A stretch of 64,000 bases of DNA from Archangium violaceum (GTDB lineage: Bacteria; Myxococcota; Myxococcia; Myxococcales; Myxococcaceae). Positions 17,644 to 25,296 of this stretch are shown here, in pieces. The notes under the pieces are model-generated. The model worked only from the letters and a program-made list of their open reading frames with translations, made no database searches and had not been told where the DNA came from. The stretch covers positions 6,077,501 through 6,141,500 of the forward strand of contig NZ_CP069338.1 of assembly GCF_016859125.1 (NCBI RefSeq), written 5' to 3'. The number at the start of each line of letters is the position of its first letter. Within the stretch, counting starts at the first letter, position 1. The position numbers and the translations under genes were made by a program.

Positions 17644-19929
17644 ATGGACACCACCCCCTTCAATGCCTGGAAGCTCGTCAGCCTCTCGCCACTGCCCGTC
17701 TGGGCGTTGGTGCTGCTGGGCGTGGGCGTGGCGCTCGGAGTGGGCCTGGCGGCGTGGGGCGTGCGGCGAGAGCCGGCGCGCCTGCGTCGCTGGTCCCTGT
17801 GGCTGCTGCGCGCGGGCGCGGGCCTGGCGGCGCTCTTCTTCCTGCTGGAGCCGGGCATCCGCAACCTCCAGGTGGCGCGGATGAAGAACCGCCTGGCCGT
17901 GCTGGTGGACCGCTCGGCGTCCATGAACTTCCCGGTGGAGCCCGGGGGCATGACGCGCTCGGCCCAGGCGGCGGCCTTCCTGGAGAACGCGGCGCCGGGG
18001 CTGGCGGCCCTGCGGGACCGGTACACGGTGGAGGTGTACGGCTTCGACCCGGAGCTGTCGCCCACCACGGCCGAGGCGCTCGCGAAGGAGCCGGCGCGCG
18101 CGGGCTCGTCGGACCTGTTGTCGGCGCTGCGCTCGGTGGGGGCGGGGGCGCAGGGCGCGAAGAAGCTGGGCGGCGTGCTGCTGGTGAGCGACGGCGCGGA
18201 CAACGTGGAGCTCGCGGGCGGCGCGGTGGGCCGGGCGCGGGCGGCGCTGGCGGACCTGAACGTGCCGGTGTCGACGTTCCTGGTGGGCAAGGAGGCGCTG
18301 AAGGACCTGTCCGTCGAGCGGGTGAAGGTGGATGACTTCGCCTTCGTGCGCAACTCCATCACCGTGGAGGTGGAGGTGCACGGCCGAGGCTTCTCCGGAC
18401 AGGACGTGCCGGTGGTGCTGAAGCAGGAAGGCAAGGTGGTGGCGAGCAAGGCGGTGCGCTTCGAGTCCTCGGACGACGTGAAGCCGGTGGGCTTCACGTT
18501 CACGCCGGATCAGACGGGGCGCTTCGTCTACACGGTGAGCATGCCCGTGTTCCCGGACGAGGCGGTGGGGGACAACAACACCCGCTCCTTCGTGCTGAAG
18601 GTGATTCGGGACCGGGTGCGCGTGCTGCTGGTGGTGGGCCGGCCCTCGTGGGACGAGCGCTTCCTGAGAGGCCTGTTGCGCCAGGACGCGAACGTGGACC
18701 TGGTGTCCTTCTACATCCTGCGGACGATGTCGGATGACCCGGGCGTGGTGAGCCAGGAGCGCGAGCTGTCGCTGATTCCCTTCCCGATGGAGGAGATCTT
18801 CGACACGAAGCTGGACACGTTCGACGTGGTCATCTTCCAGAACTTCGGCCACACGGACCAATCGCTGTCGATCGCCCAGTACGAGCGCAACCTGGAGCGC
18901 TACGTGCACAACGGCGGTGCCTTCGTGATGATTGGCGGAGACAGCGTGCTGGGAGAGGGAAGGGCGAACATGCCCACGCTGTACGAGGCGCTGCCGGTGG
19001 AGGGGGCGGGCCCGGCGAACGCCGAGCCCTTCAAGGCGAGGCTGACGCCGGAGGGACTGAGACACCCGGTGACGGCGATGGTGTCGGGAGGGGCGAGCAC
19101 GGAGGCGGCGTGGGCGGAGCTGCCGGCGATTCCGGGAGCGAACCTGACGAGGGCGAAGCCAGGGGCGACGGTGCTGATGGACCATCCGTTCATGACGGTG
19201 GACGGGAAGAACGCGCCGCTGGTGGCGGTGTGGGACTACGGGCGGGGGAGGGCGCTGGTGATGGCGACGGACGCGAGCTGGTACTGGGCCTTCACGGCGC
19301 ACAAGGATGGCTCGCCGAGCCGCACGTATGAGCGCTTCTGGGGCAGCGCGCTGCGCTGGCTGGTGAGGGATCCGGACCTGACGACGCTGAACGTGACGGC
19401 GGATCCTCCGTCGGTGGAGCCTGGGAAGGCGGTGGGGGTGGTGGTGTCGTCGAGGACGTCGGACTACCAGCCGGCGCAGGACGCGCAGATTCGTGTGGAA
19501 CTGGTGTCGGTGGACACGCAGAGGCCGGTGGCCGTGCAGACAGGGCAGACGGGACCGGACGGAGTGGTTCGGCTGGAGTTCGCGCCGCCGGCGCCGGGTC
19601 CATACAAACTGGTGGCCACGGCGAAGAAGGGCGAGACGGATCTGGGGAAGGGCGAGGACGCGGTGGCGGTGCGAGCGGTGGGCCCGGAGCTGTCGGACGC
19701 ATCGGTGCGGCCGGATCTGATGGAGCAGATCGCGAAGTACACGGGAGGCAAGGCGTTCCGGCTGCCGATGAGTGGGCTGCCGGATGACGTGCCGTTGCTG
19801 GACCCGCCGGTGGTGGAAGTGGGGCGGGCGAAGGACAAGCCGCTGTGGGACCGTTGGTACTACCTGGTGGCGCTGGTGGGGCTGCTGGGGACTGAATGGT
19901 TCCTGCGACGCCGCTTCGGTTACGTGTGA
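17644..19929 (+). CDS. VWA/class I GATase-like membrane protein
   Basis: A 761-residue membrane protein. Two N-terminal helices (about 16-40 and 50-70) precede a von Willebrand A-like domain with the metal-site motif DRSASMN and VLLVSDGADN. A middle CARF/GATase1-like segment starts RVRVLLVVGRPSWDERFLRG and includes FVMIGGDSVLGEG. A helix YYLVALVGLLGTEWFLRRRF closes the protein. This is the usual partner of DUF4159 proteins in MoxR/DUF58 chaperone-like clusters, but MoxR and DUF58 genes are not in this window. Role inferred: assembly or quality control at the cell envelope. Confidence 0.85.
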   Translation: MDTTPFNAWKLVSLSPLPVWALVLLGVGVALGVGLAAWGVRREPARLRRWSLWLLRAGAGLAALFFLLEPGIRNLQVARMKNRLAVLVDRSASMNFPVEPGGMTRSAQAAAFLENAAPGLAALRDRYTVEVYGFDPELSPTTAEALAKEPARAGSSDLLSALRSVGAGAQGAKKLGGVLLVSDGADNVELAGGAVGRARAALADLNVPVSTFLVGKEALKDLSVERVKVDDFAFVRNSITVEVEVHGRGFSGQDVPVVLKQEGKVVASKAVRFESSDDVKPVGFTFTPDQTGRFVYTVSMPVFPDEAVGDNNTRSFVLKVIRDRVRVLLVVGRPSWDERFLRGLLRQDANVDLVSFYILRTMSDDPGVVSQERELSLIPFPMEEIFDTKLDTFDVVIFQNFGHTDQSLSIAQYERNLERYVHNGGAFVMIGGDSVLGEGRANMPTLYEALPVEGAGPANAEPFKARLTPEGLRHPVTAMVSGGASTEAAWAELPAIPGANLTRAKPGATVLMDHPFMTVDGKNAPLVAVWDYGRGRALVMATDASWYWAFTAHKDGSPSRTYERFWGSALRWLVRDPDLTTLNVTADPPSVEPGKAVGVVVSSRTSDYQPAQDAQIRVELVSVDTQRPVAVQTGQTGPDGVVRLEFAPPAPGPYKLVATAKKGETDLGKGEDAVAVRAVGPELSDASVRPDLMEQIAKYTGGKAFRLPMSGLPDDVPLLDPPVVEVGRAKDKPLWDRWYYLVALVGLLGTEWFLRRRFGYV

Positions 19930-19937
19930 GCGAATAC

Positions 19938-19981
19938 CCCTCTCCCCCTGGGAGAGGGACGGGGTGAGGGTATCGGAAGGA
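19938..19981 (+). repeat. Palindromic repeat element
   Basis: Perfect 9-bp arms CCCTCTCCC (19938-19946) and GGGAGAGGG (19950-19958) form a hairpin 8 bp after the preceding stop. The following 28 bases (19954-19981, starting GAGGGACGGGGTGAGGG) recur at 34819-34846 with 26 of 28 identical. This is a type of dispersed intergenic repeat seen in GC-rich proteobacterial genomes. The hairpin may also end transcription of the VWA gene. Confidence 0.6.
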
Positions 19982-19982
19982 C

Positions 19983-20006
19983 GCGGGTTCGATTCCCGCC
20001 GCCTCC
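19983..20006 (+). other. tRNA 3'-end fragment (T arm plus acceptor strand)
   Basis: GCGGG-TTCGATT-CCCGC (19983-19999) is a complete T stem and loop. It is followed by CGCCTCC, fitting a 7-nt acceptor 3' strand. No D arm, anticodon arm or matching 5' acceptor GGAGGCG lies upstream, so it is not a functional tRNA. Such 3' fragments are commonly left by elements integrating into tRNA genes. It borders the island that starts here. Confidence 0.55.
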
Positions 20007-20166
20007 TGTAGGACAAGCACTCTTCTTGGTCGCTGCCTCACTCCTCGACGAACCGCGTGCCGGTAAAGTCCTTCCGCCTCCACTGCCTGGGTTTCTTTTC
20101 TCGATGCCCCACCTCTGCTGCTGGCTGACTTCGCGCTTGTTGGTGCGAGCGGAGCGGGAAGTTCAC

Positions 20167-21222
20167 ATGAATGCAGCTATCGGCTGTCCATCCCTGTTCT
20201 GGGTCGCGCGGTGCATGGTCCTCCTCGTGCTGGTGCTCGCCGCCTGTGCCACGGCCTCTGGCGGGGGGTCTTCCCCCGCTTGGCACCAGGACGTGCCACG
20301 GTACGGCTCGCCCGGTTCCGTTCTTCCTCCAGGAGCCCTCTTGGCCATGAGCGATGAGCCATTGGTGGGAGGAGAGCCCATCCGCCCTGGCATCCAGGGT
20401 TACAACATTCCCGGCCGCAAGCCGGATTCGCGGATGCCCTGGGAGTTCTACATGGGTAATGCGTCACACCGGCTCATCTCTTACATGTATGGCATCAACT
20501 ACCCGGGCAACAGGGTTTATTACAATACCAAATCGATCAAGTTCATCCTTGATGAAACGGAAATCGGAGACGCGTCTCTTTTGCTGCCGAAAGAGCGCGA
20601 GCTACGCCCGGACATCACCGACTTCACCCTCCGAGCCCTCTTCGAAATCAAGCCATGGGATGGGTTGGCTCTCCAGGAAGGCAGAGAGGAGGCTCGCAAG
20701 TACATGGCCGCATTGAATCGGGCCATCCTGTCTGGCAGACGGTTTACCGGTGGTACGGACTTCCAAGGTGAAATCCTCGTCCGCTTCGCGGGAGGTCAAT
20801 ACATCTGGCGCCTGGAATGGAAGAATCCCGAGCCTGGAGTGGTCCAGTACCGGTGGACGCGCAGCCAGGAACGCTTCGAGTCCCAGTCGGCGGCTGACGA
20901 GGCCGGACAGTGGGTGGAACTCTCCGAGGAGGAGTTGCGGCAGTACGGTGGCTGGGTGAGTCAGGCTGTGGAAGGAATGGTGAGCAGTCGTGAGAAACTC
21001 GCCACCGTCAGCGGGACTGTGGGCATGGTCATCGACCTGGTCGGTGGGGTTGCGACGACGGTCTTGTGGGGTTCCATCATGGGACAGATGGGGGCTGGCA
21101 CGGGGGCGCGGCAGCCACCCGCCCAGGGAGGTGGACAGGTCATTCCCTTCCCGGTGCGGCCTCCATCCGCCGCGTCCCCGGAACAGGCGCCGGCCGCTGC
21201 GGGCATGTCGCTTTCTCGTTGA
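20167..21222 (+). CDS. Lipoprotein with PD-(D/E)xK nuclease-like motif, candidate Sit-type toxin
   Basis: A 351-residue protein starting at ATG 20167. The signal ends in the lipobox LAAC (Cys27) followed by Ala-Thr-Ala-Ser-Gly3. In the middle, residues 147-162 read RPDITDFTLRALFEIK: Pro-Asp, 10 residues, then Glu-x-Lys. This is the active-site layout of restriction-endonuclease-fold toxins (Tox-REase). A preceding helix contains HRLISYMYGINYPGN and a following one EGREEARKYMAALN. The C-terminal part has a Gly-rich hydrophobic segment (GMVIDLVGGVATTVLWGSIM). Myxobacterial SitA toxins are lipoproteins passed between kin by TraAB outer-membrane exchange; this assignment is inference. It is followed after 30 bp by a probable immunity gene. 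Confidence 0.6.
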   Translation: MNAAIGCPSLFWVARCMVLLVLVLAACATASGGGSSPAWHQDVPRYGSPGSVLPPGALLAMSDEPLVGGEPIRPGIQGYNIPGRKPDSRMPWEFYMGNASHRLISYMYGINYPGNRVYYNTKSIKFILDETEIGDASLLLPKERELRPDITDFTLRALFEIKPWDGLALQEGREEARKYMAALNRAILSGRRFTGGTDFQGEILVRFAGGQYIWRLEWKNPEPGVVQYRWTRSQERFESQSAADEAGQWVELSEEELRQYGGWVSQAVEGMVSSREKLATVSGTVGMVIDLVGGVATTVLWGSIMGQMGAGTGARQPPAQGGGQVIPFPVRPPSAASPEQAPAAAGMSLSR

Positions 21223-21252
21223 GGTGTGGCTGCTTTTGCTAGGACAGACTGA

Positions 21253-22050
21253 ATGACACCCGGACAGACCGCGTCGCTGCAACTGCCGTCCTTCCTGCAT
21301 GGAACCTTCCGCTCGGTGCAGCAGAAGACGCACCGGGAGAGTTTGCGGTGTGGAGAGCAGTACCGGAAGGACGGTACCATTCCCGTCCCTCGGCAGATGG
21401 TGGAACTGCCCCCGGGCGAGGTGGTGGTGGCGCACGAGGTGGTGGACTTCCAGCGTGAGCGCCCAGCCTGGCGGCTGTACATGGTGTCGCATGTCATGGG
21501 CGACCTGGCCCAGGATGGGCAGAAGTCGTTTCTCGTGAGGCATGACTATGAGGCGTTCTTCCGGGAAACGGCCTGGGGGGCGCTGTTTTTCGCGACGACG
21601 CACATGGGGGCGGTGAGTGCGGAGCGTACGGCGCGGCGTCTCCATTCGGTGCTTCGTTTCTGGGCGCCGCTTCAGAGCGCGCGCTACCTCTTCAAGAAAC
21701 CAAGCGTGCCACAGACTCTGGAGGAGGTGATGGTGGCCTCCTGCGGCTGGGCCATGGATGCGTGGTGCCCGGTGGGCGATTCCTCGGTGCGCTCGCGTCT
21801 GGCGGTGGCGGCGGAGCGCATGGCGAGAGCGACACGGGAGGACTGTGTCGAGGCTATCTTCCGGGAAATGCCTCGGGCCCTTGCTCTCGCGCGCAACTTG
21901 AAGCACCGCGAGGTGGTGGCAGACCCGGCCTTCCAGCGCGAGCGCCTCGCCTCTCTCGACGCGCGTTCTTTCGAACGGGTGTCGGGTGCACTCACTGAGG
22001 AACTTATCGGATTGTTATATGACTGGGACCATGAGCTTGGGTTGCAGTAG
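21253..22050 (+). CDS. Candidate immunity protein to the upstream lipoprotein
   Basis: A 265-residue soluble protein without signal peptide or membrane helix, starting at ATG 21253 with AGGA 9 nt upstream. It has no motif I recognise. Notable segments are VVVAHEVVDFQRERPAWRLY and LLYDWDHELGLQ at the end. Same strand, 30-bp spacing and cytosolic character fit an immunity protein paired with the putative nuclease toxin, but there is no direct evidence. The last nine bases, including the stop codon (TTGCAGTAG), are duplicated in tandem immediately downstream (22042-22059). Confidence 0.5.
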   Translation: MTPGQTASLQLPSFLHGTFRSVQQKTHRESLRCGEQYRKDGTIPVPRQMVELPPGEVVVAHEVVDFQRERPAWRLYMVSHVMGDLAQDGQKSFLVRHDYEAFFRETAWGALFFATTHMGAVSAERTARRLHSVLRFWAPLQSARYLFKKPSVPQTLEEVMVASCGWAMDAWCPVGDSSVRSRLAVAAERMARATREDCVEAIFREMPRALALARNLKHREVVADPAFQRERLASLDARSFERVSGALTEELIGLLYDWDHELGLQ

Positions 22051-22080
22051 TTGCAGTAGGCCCACAGAGGTGTCAGTGCA

Positions 22081-22392
22081 ATGGCACCGGGTGGACGAAT
22101 CATCCCTGCGCGCGTGCTGGCGCGTCTGGCCAAGGTGGACGTGCTGGTGATTGACGACTGGGGGCTGGCGCCGCTCAAGGAGCAGGAGCGCCGCGACATG
22201 CTGGAGATTCTCGAGGACAGGTACGGCAACCGCAGCACCCTCATGACCAGCCAGCTGCCCACCACGAAGTGGCACGACCACCTGGGTGACCCGACGGTGG
22301 CCGACGCCATTTGCGACAGGGTGCTACATAACTCCCATCGGGTCGTGCTAAAGGGCCCCTCCCGCAGGAAGGAGGAGTCTGCGGAGAAGTAG
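22081..22392 (+). pseudogene. Truncated IstB-like ATP-binding transposition helper
   Basis: The 103-codon frame ends like IstB: LAKVDVLVIDDWGLAPLKEQ (Walker B region), RRDMLEILEDRYGNRSTLMT and SQLPTTKWHDHLGDPTVADA, then CDRVLHNSHRV. Intact IstB proteins are about 250 residues with a Walker A motif; that half is absent here. In IS21 elements IstB is the AAA+ helper for the IstA transposase. The first dozen codons are probably not from the element. Confidence 0.85.
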
Positions 22393-22490
22393 GTCCCCGG
22401 TCAGCGTCGCTTCGCTCCGATCACGATGACCGATCCAGGTGATCACGATCGACCGATCTGGGTGATCACGATGGCCGGAATACGCAGTCG
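22081..22490 (+). mobile_element. IS21-family remnant (3' part with right-end repeats)
   Basis: An element fragment made of the 3' part of an istB-like gene and a noncoding end. The end carries GATCACGAT three times (22419-22427, 22441-22449, 22464-22472), spaced 22 and 23 bp, as in IS21-type terminal transposase-binding sites. istA and the left end are missing, so it cannot move by itself. Its right end abuts a truncated NTF2-like gene near 22490. Confidence 0.7.
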
Positions 22491-22632
22491 TGCAGGACGC
22501 CGGTCGCGATCTCACTTCGTAGCGCGGGTGTGGGAACGTCGACAGGACGTCGTCCCACTTCTGGGCGACCTCGTCGTGGAAGTGGTCGAGCACGATCTTC
22601 TCGCGCGTCGCGCGCAGGGCGTCGGTGAGCAT
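22490..22632 (-). pseudogene. 5' fragment of an NTF2-like (SnoaL-type) gene
   Basis: From ATG 22632 the frame reads MLTDALRATREKIVLDHFHD, then WDDVLSTFPHPRYE, which is the usual start of nuclear-transport-factor-2-fold proteins of the SnoaL/ester-cyclase type. After PRYE a one-base frameshift leads to EIATGVLHD, the next expected strand, and the IS21 end then begins. The gene is therefore both frameshifted and truncated. It was divergent from the TetR gene, its likely regulator. Confidence 0.65.
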
Positions 22633-22687
22633 GGGCTGCGTCCTGTCTGGAGTATGGGATTGCGCTGTAAGTTGGCGCAGGATGGCG

Positions 22688-22700
22688 CTTACGCTGTAAG
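22688..22700. promoter_or_regulatory. TetR-type operator candidate
   Basis: CTTAC (22688-22692) and GTAAG (22696-22700) flank GCT. A half-match CGCTGTAAG also occurs at 22663-22671. It lies 28 bp before the TetR start, between that gene and the divergent NTF2-like fragment. This is the usual place for a TetR autoregulatory operator. Confidence 0.55.
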
Positions 22701-22728
22701 TATGTCAAGAGAGGCGTGAAGGAGCCCG

Positions 22729-23424
22729 ATGAAGGCAAGCACCCGGACCCGAGAGCCGTTGTCACGTGAGAGGATTCTGGCCGCCGCTCTGCGCCTGGTG
22801 GAGCAGCACGGCGTCGAGGCGCTCAGCATGCGCAATCTGGCCACCGAGCTCGGGGTCGAGGCGATGTCGCTGTACAACCACGTCGCCAACAAGGACGCGG
22901 TGCTCGACGGCATCACCGAGGTCGTGCTCTCGCGCATGGACGTCCCCCCGCCGACGTCTGACTGGCGCCACGACGCCCGCGCCCTGGGGGCGGCCTTTCG
23001 GCGTGAGGCCCTGGCGCACCCTCGCACGGCCCCGCTGTGCCTCACGCGCCAGCTCCAGTCGGGACCCTCGCTCCCTCTCACGGAGACCGCGCTCGACATC
23101 CTCCGGCGTGCCGGGTTCGACGCCAAGGGGGCGGTGCACGCCTTGCGCGCCCTCCTGGCCTACCTGGTCGGGACCCTGCTGCGTGACGTCGGCGCCGGCC
23201 CCACGTTCAGCGGACTGGATCCCGCGGGCATGGCCGAGCGCGAGCGGGTGCTGGTCGCGACGGGCCTCCCGCGTGTCACCGAGTCCGCCGCGTACCTGTC
23301 CGTCTGTCGGCACGAGGCGGAATACGGCTTCGGCCTCGAGTTGATGATCGACGCCCTCGGCCAGCAGCTGTCTCCGGGGTATTCCAAGACACCCGGGTCA
23401 CCGTCAGCACCACGAGAGCCCTGA
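22729..23424 (+). CDS. TetR/AcrR family transcriptional regulator
   Basis: A 231-residue repressor. The N-terminal helix-turn-helix reads LSRERILAAALRLVEQHGVE, then LSMRNLATELGVEAMSLYNH and VANKDAVLDGI, the classic TetR_N pattern. The C-terminal ligand domain (DWRHDARALGAAFRREALAH...) resembles the TetR_C/tetracycline-repressor-like type. A GAAGGAG ribosome site precedes ATG 22729. Its likely divergent target is now a broken NTF2-like gene. The next gene starts 2 bp after its stop, so readthrough is likely. Confidence 0.9.
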   Translation: MKASTRTREPLSRERILAAALRLVEQHGVEALSMRNLATELGVEAMSLYNHVANKDAVLDGITEVVLSRMDVPPPTSDWRHDARALGAAFRREALAHPRTAPLCLTRQLQSGPSLPLTETALDILRRAGFDAKGAVHALRALLAYLVGTLLRDVGAGPTFSGLDPAGMAERERVLVATGLPRVTESAAYLSVCRHEAEYGFGLELMIDALGQQLSPGYSKTPGSPSAPREP

Positions 23425-23426
23425 CC

Positions 23427-24737
23427 ATGCGCCTCCGGCAATCCCTCACAGTCATCCTGGCCGTCCTGCTCCTCGCCGCCCTTCCCCGGTGCGCGCCACC
23501 GGAGCCCGCGGACGAGTCCGTGCCGTCCACCCAGACCTCGCGGGCCCTCACCCCGGGCGGCGGGCTGCGGTTCATGACGTACAACATCAAGCACGGTGAG
23601 CTGAGCAGCCTCGACAGCATCGCCAGCGTCATCAAGGGCCAGTCACCGGACCTCGTCGTGCTGCAGGAGGTGGATGTCCTCACCAACCGCTCCGGCAAGG
23701 TGGACCAGGCCGCGCGGCTGGGGCAGCTCACGGGGCTGGGCTCGGCCTTCATCCCCTCGCTGCTCAGCTACGACGGCGGGCAGTACGGCCTCGCGGTGTT
23801 GTCGCGCTACCCCATCCGCTCCACCCAGCGCATTCCCCTGCGCTCCGCCGCGGAGCAGCGCGTGCTCGGCCTGGTGGAGGTGGAGCTCGATGCGACGCAC
23901 GTCATCCCCGTGGCCGTCACCCACTTCGGCACCACCGGCGCCACGGAGCGGCTCGAGCAGGCGGAGGATGTCAAGGCCGCCCTGGCGGGCAGGCCATGGG
24001 CCCTGCTCGGCGGCGACCTCAACGCCTCCCCTTCCGAGTCTGGCATCACCAGCCTGAAGGCGCTGCTCTCGGACGCGTGGACGCGCGGCGGCTCGGGCAG
24101 CGGCTACACCCATGACGCGAGCATCCCCACGCGCCGCATCGACTACGTGATGCTCGGCTCCGCGTGGACGTCGCCCGTGACGGCGGCCGTCGTGGGCGCG
24201 ACGTCGCAGTCGGACCACCGGCCGGTGGTGGCCACGCTCATCCTCCCCTGGAGCCAGACGCTCTTCGGAGACCGCGTGCCCGCCAATGCCGTCGAGGAGG
24301 CGGACACCCGCGCCGTGGAGCTGGGCGTGCGCTTCCGCGGCAACGTCTCCGGCACCATCCACGCGCTGCGCTTCTACCGGGGCACCGGCAACGCCAGCGG
24401 CTACGTCGCCCGCCTCTGGAGTGGCACGGGCACCCTGCTCGCCCAGGTGTCCGTGAGCGACGGCCGCATCCCCGGGTGGCAGGAGGCCGTCCTGCCCACG
24501 CCCGTCCCCATCAGCGCCAACACGCTCTACGTGGCCTCGTACCACACGTCCAACGGCCGCTTCGCGAGAGACCCGTCCGGGCTCGCGAGCGCCGTCACCA
24601 GCGGCAACCTGACGGCCCCCGCCAGCGCGAGCGTGGGAGGCAACGGCGTCTATGCGTACGGCGCCGGCGGCTTCCCCGCGAGCAGCTACAAGGACACCAA
24701 CTACTGGGTGGACGTCCGCTTCGTGCCGTCCCCCTGA
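23427..24737 (+). CDS. Exported endonuclease/exonuclease/phosphatase-DUF4082 protein
   Basis: A 436-residue secreted protein. The signal MRLRQSLTVILAVLLLAALPRCA may carry a lipobox-like Cys. Residues 45-275 are an EEP (DNase I-like) domain: FMTYNIKHGE, VVLQEVD, AVTHFGTT, LLGGDLNASPSE, RRIDYVML and SDHRPVVA supply the Asn, Glu, Asp/Asn and catalytic His. The C-terminal 155 residues match DUF4082: LFGDRVPAN, VELGVRFRGNVSGTIHALRFYRG, GYVARLWSGTGTLLA and LYVASYHTSNGRF. It may cleave DNA or a phosphodiester outside the cell, with DUF4082 as a binding module. Confidence 0.88.
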   Translation: MRLRQSLTVILAVLLLAALPRCAPPEPADESVPSTQTSRALTPGGGLRFMTYNIKHGELSSLDSIASVIKGQSPDLVVLQEVDVLTNRSGKVDQAARLGQLTGLGSAFIPSLLSYDGGQYGLAVLSRYPIRSTQRIPLRSAAEQRVLGLVEVELDATHVIPVAVTHFGTTGATERLEQAEDVKAALAGRPWALLGGDLNASPSESGITSLKALLSDAWTRGGSGSGYTHDASIPTRRIDYVMLGSAWTSPVTAAVVGATSQSDHRPVVATLILPWSQTLFGDRVPANAVEEADTRAVELGVRFRGNVSGTIHALRFYRGTGNASGYVARLWSGTGTLLAQVSVSDGRIPGWQEAVLPTPVPISANTLYVASYHTSNGRFARDPSGLASAVTSGNLTAPASASVGGNGVYAYGAGGFPASSYKDTNYWVDVRFVPSP

Positions 24738-24781
24738 GCCCGCACCGCCACGCGCCCACGACCTACCGCGCCCTCCCATGC

Positions 24782-25288
24782 TCAGCCGGGTGACTGCGCC
24801 CCCGCGGATGCGCGGAGCGCGAGGATGAAGCACACCGTGGCCGCGAGCGCCGCCACCGTCCTCACGTGGTTCCACGCCGTCCAGCCCGACACGTAGCCCG
24901 TCCACAGGCGGGCGGCGTCCACCTGCACCGGGTCGACGGCCGCGAGCGCATGGTTCCTGGGCACGTTGCACGCGGCTGTCACTCCGACGACGCCGAGCAC
25001 GTACAGCCCACACCCCACCCACAGGTACACCGCGCCCGGCGTCTGCCATGAGCGCGGTCCGAGCACCGCGGCGCCCAGCGCGGCCACGGCCGTTCCGAAG
25101 AACACGGACATGAACGCCGGCGTCGTCGCGGTGACGTTGATGGACTGCATCGCCAGGAGGCCCTGCGCGGGCGGCAGCCGGGCAAGGCCTCCCATCACGA
25201 ACGCGGAGAAGGCGAAGAAGACTCCAGCCACCACGCCCGAGCCGAGCGCCGACAGCCACGTCAATACGAGGAGCGGGGTTCCGGTCAT
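24782..25288 (-). CDS. DUF1772 (anthrone oxygenase-like) membrane protein
   Basis: A 168-residue protein from ATG 25288 with four hydrophobic helices. The N-terminus LVLTWLSALGSGVVAGVFFA FSAFVM, later NVPRNHALAA and the final WNHVRTVAALAATVCFI are the DUF1772 pattern. The family includes anthrone oxygenases, but most members have no tested activity. The gene starts 8 bp after the stop of the NAD(P)-binding protein, so the two form an operon. Confidence 0.82.
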   Translation of the reverse strand: MTGTPLLVLTWLSALGSGVVAGVFFAFSAFVMGGLARLPPAQGLLAMQSINVTATTPAFMSVFFGTAVAALGAAVLGPRSWQTPGAVYLWVGCGLYVLGVVGVTAACNVPRNHALAAVDPVQVDAARLWTGYVSGWTAWNHVRTVAALAATVCFILALRASAGAQSPG

Positions 25289-25296
25289 GTGAAGCC

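Noticed and set aside
19983-20006. A tRNA gene
   Set aside because: Only the T arm and acceptor 3' strand are present; no anticodon arm or 5' acceptor strand could be found upstream.
22419-22472. CRISPR-like short repeats (GATCACGAT x3)
   Set aside because: The unit is only 9 bp and sits at the end of an IS21-type fragment, where transposase-binding repeats are expected.
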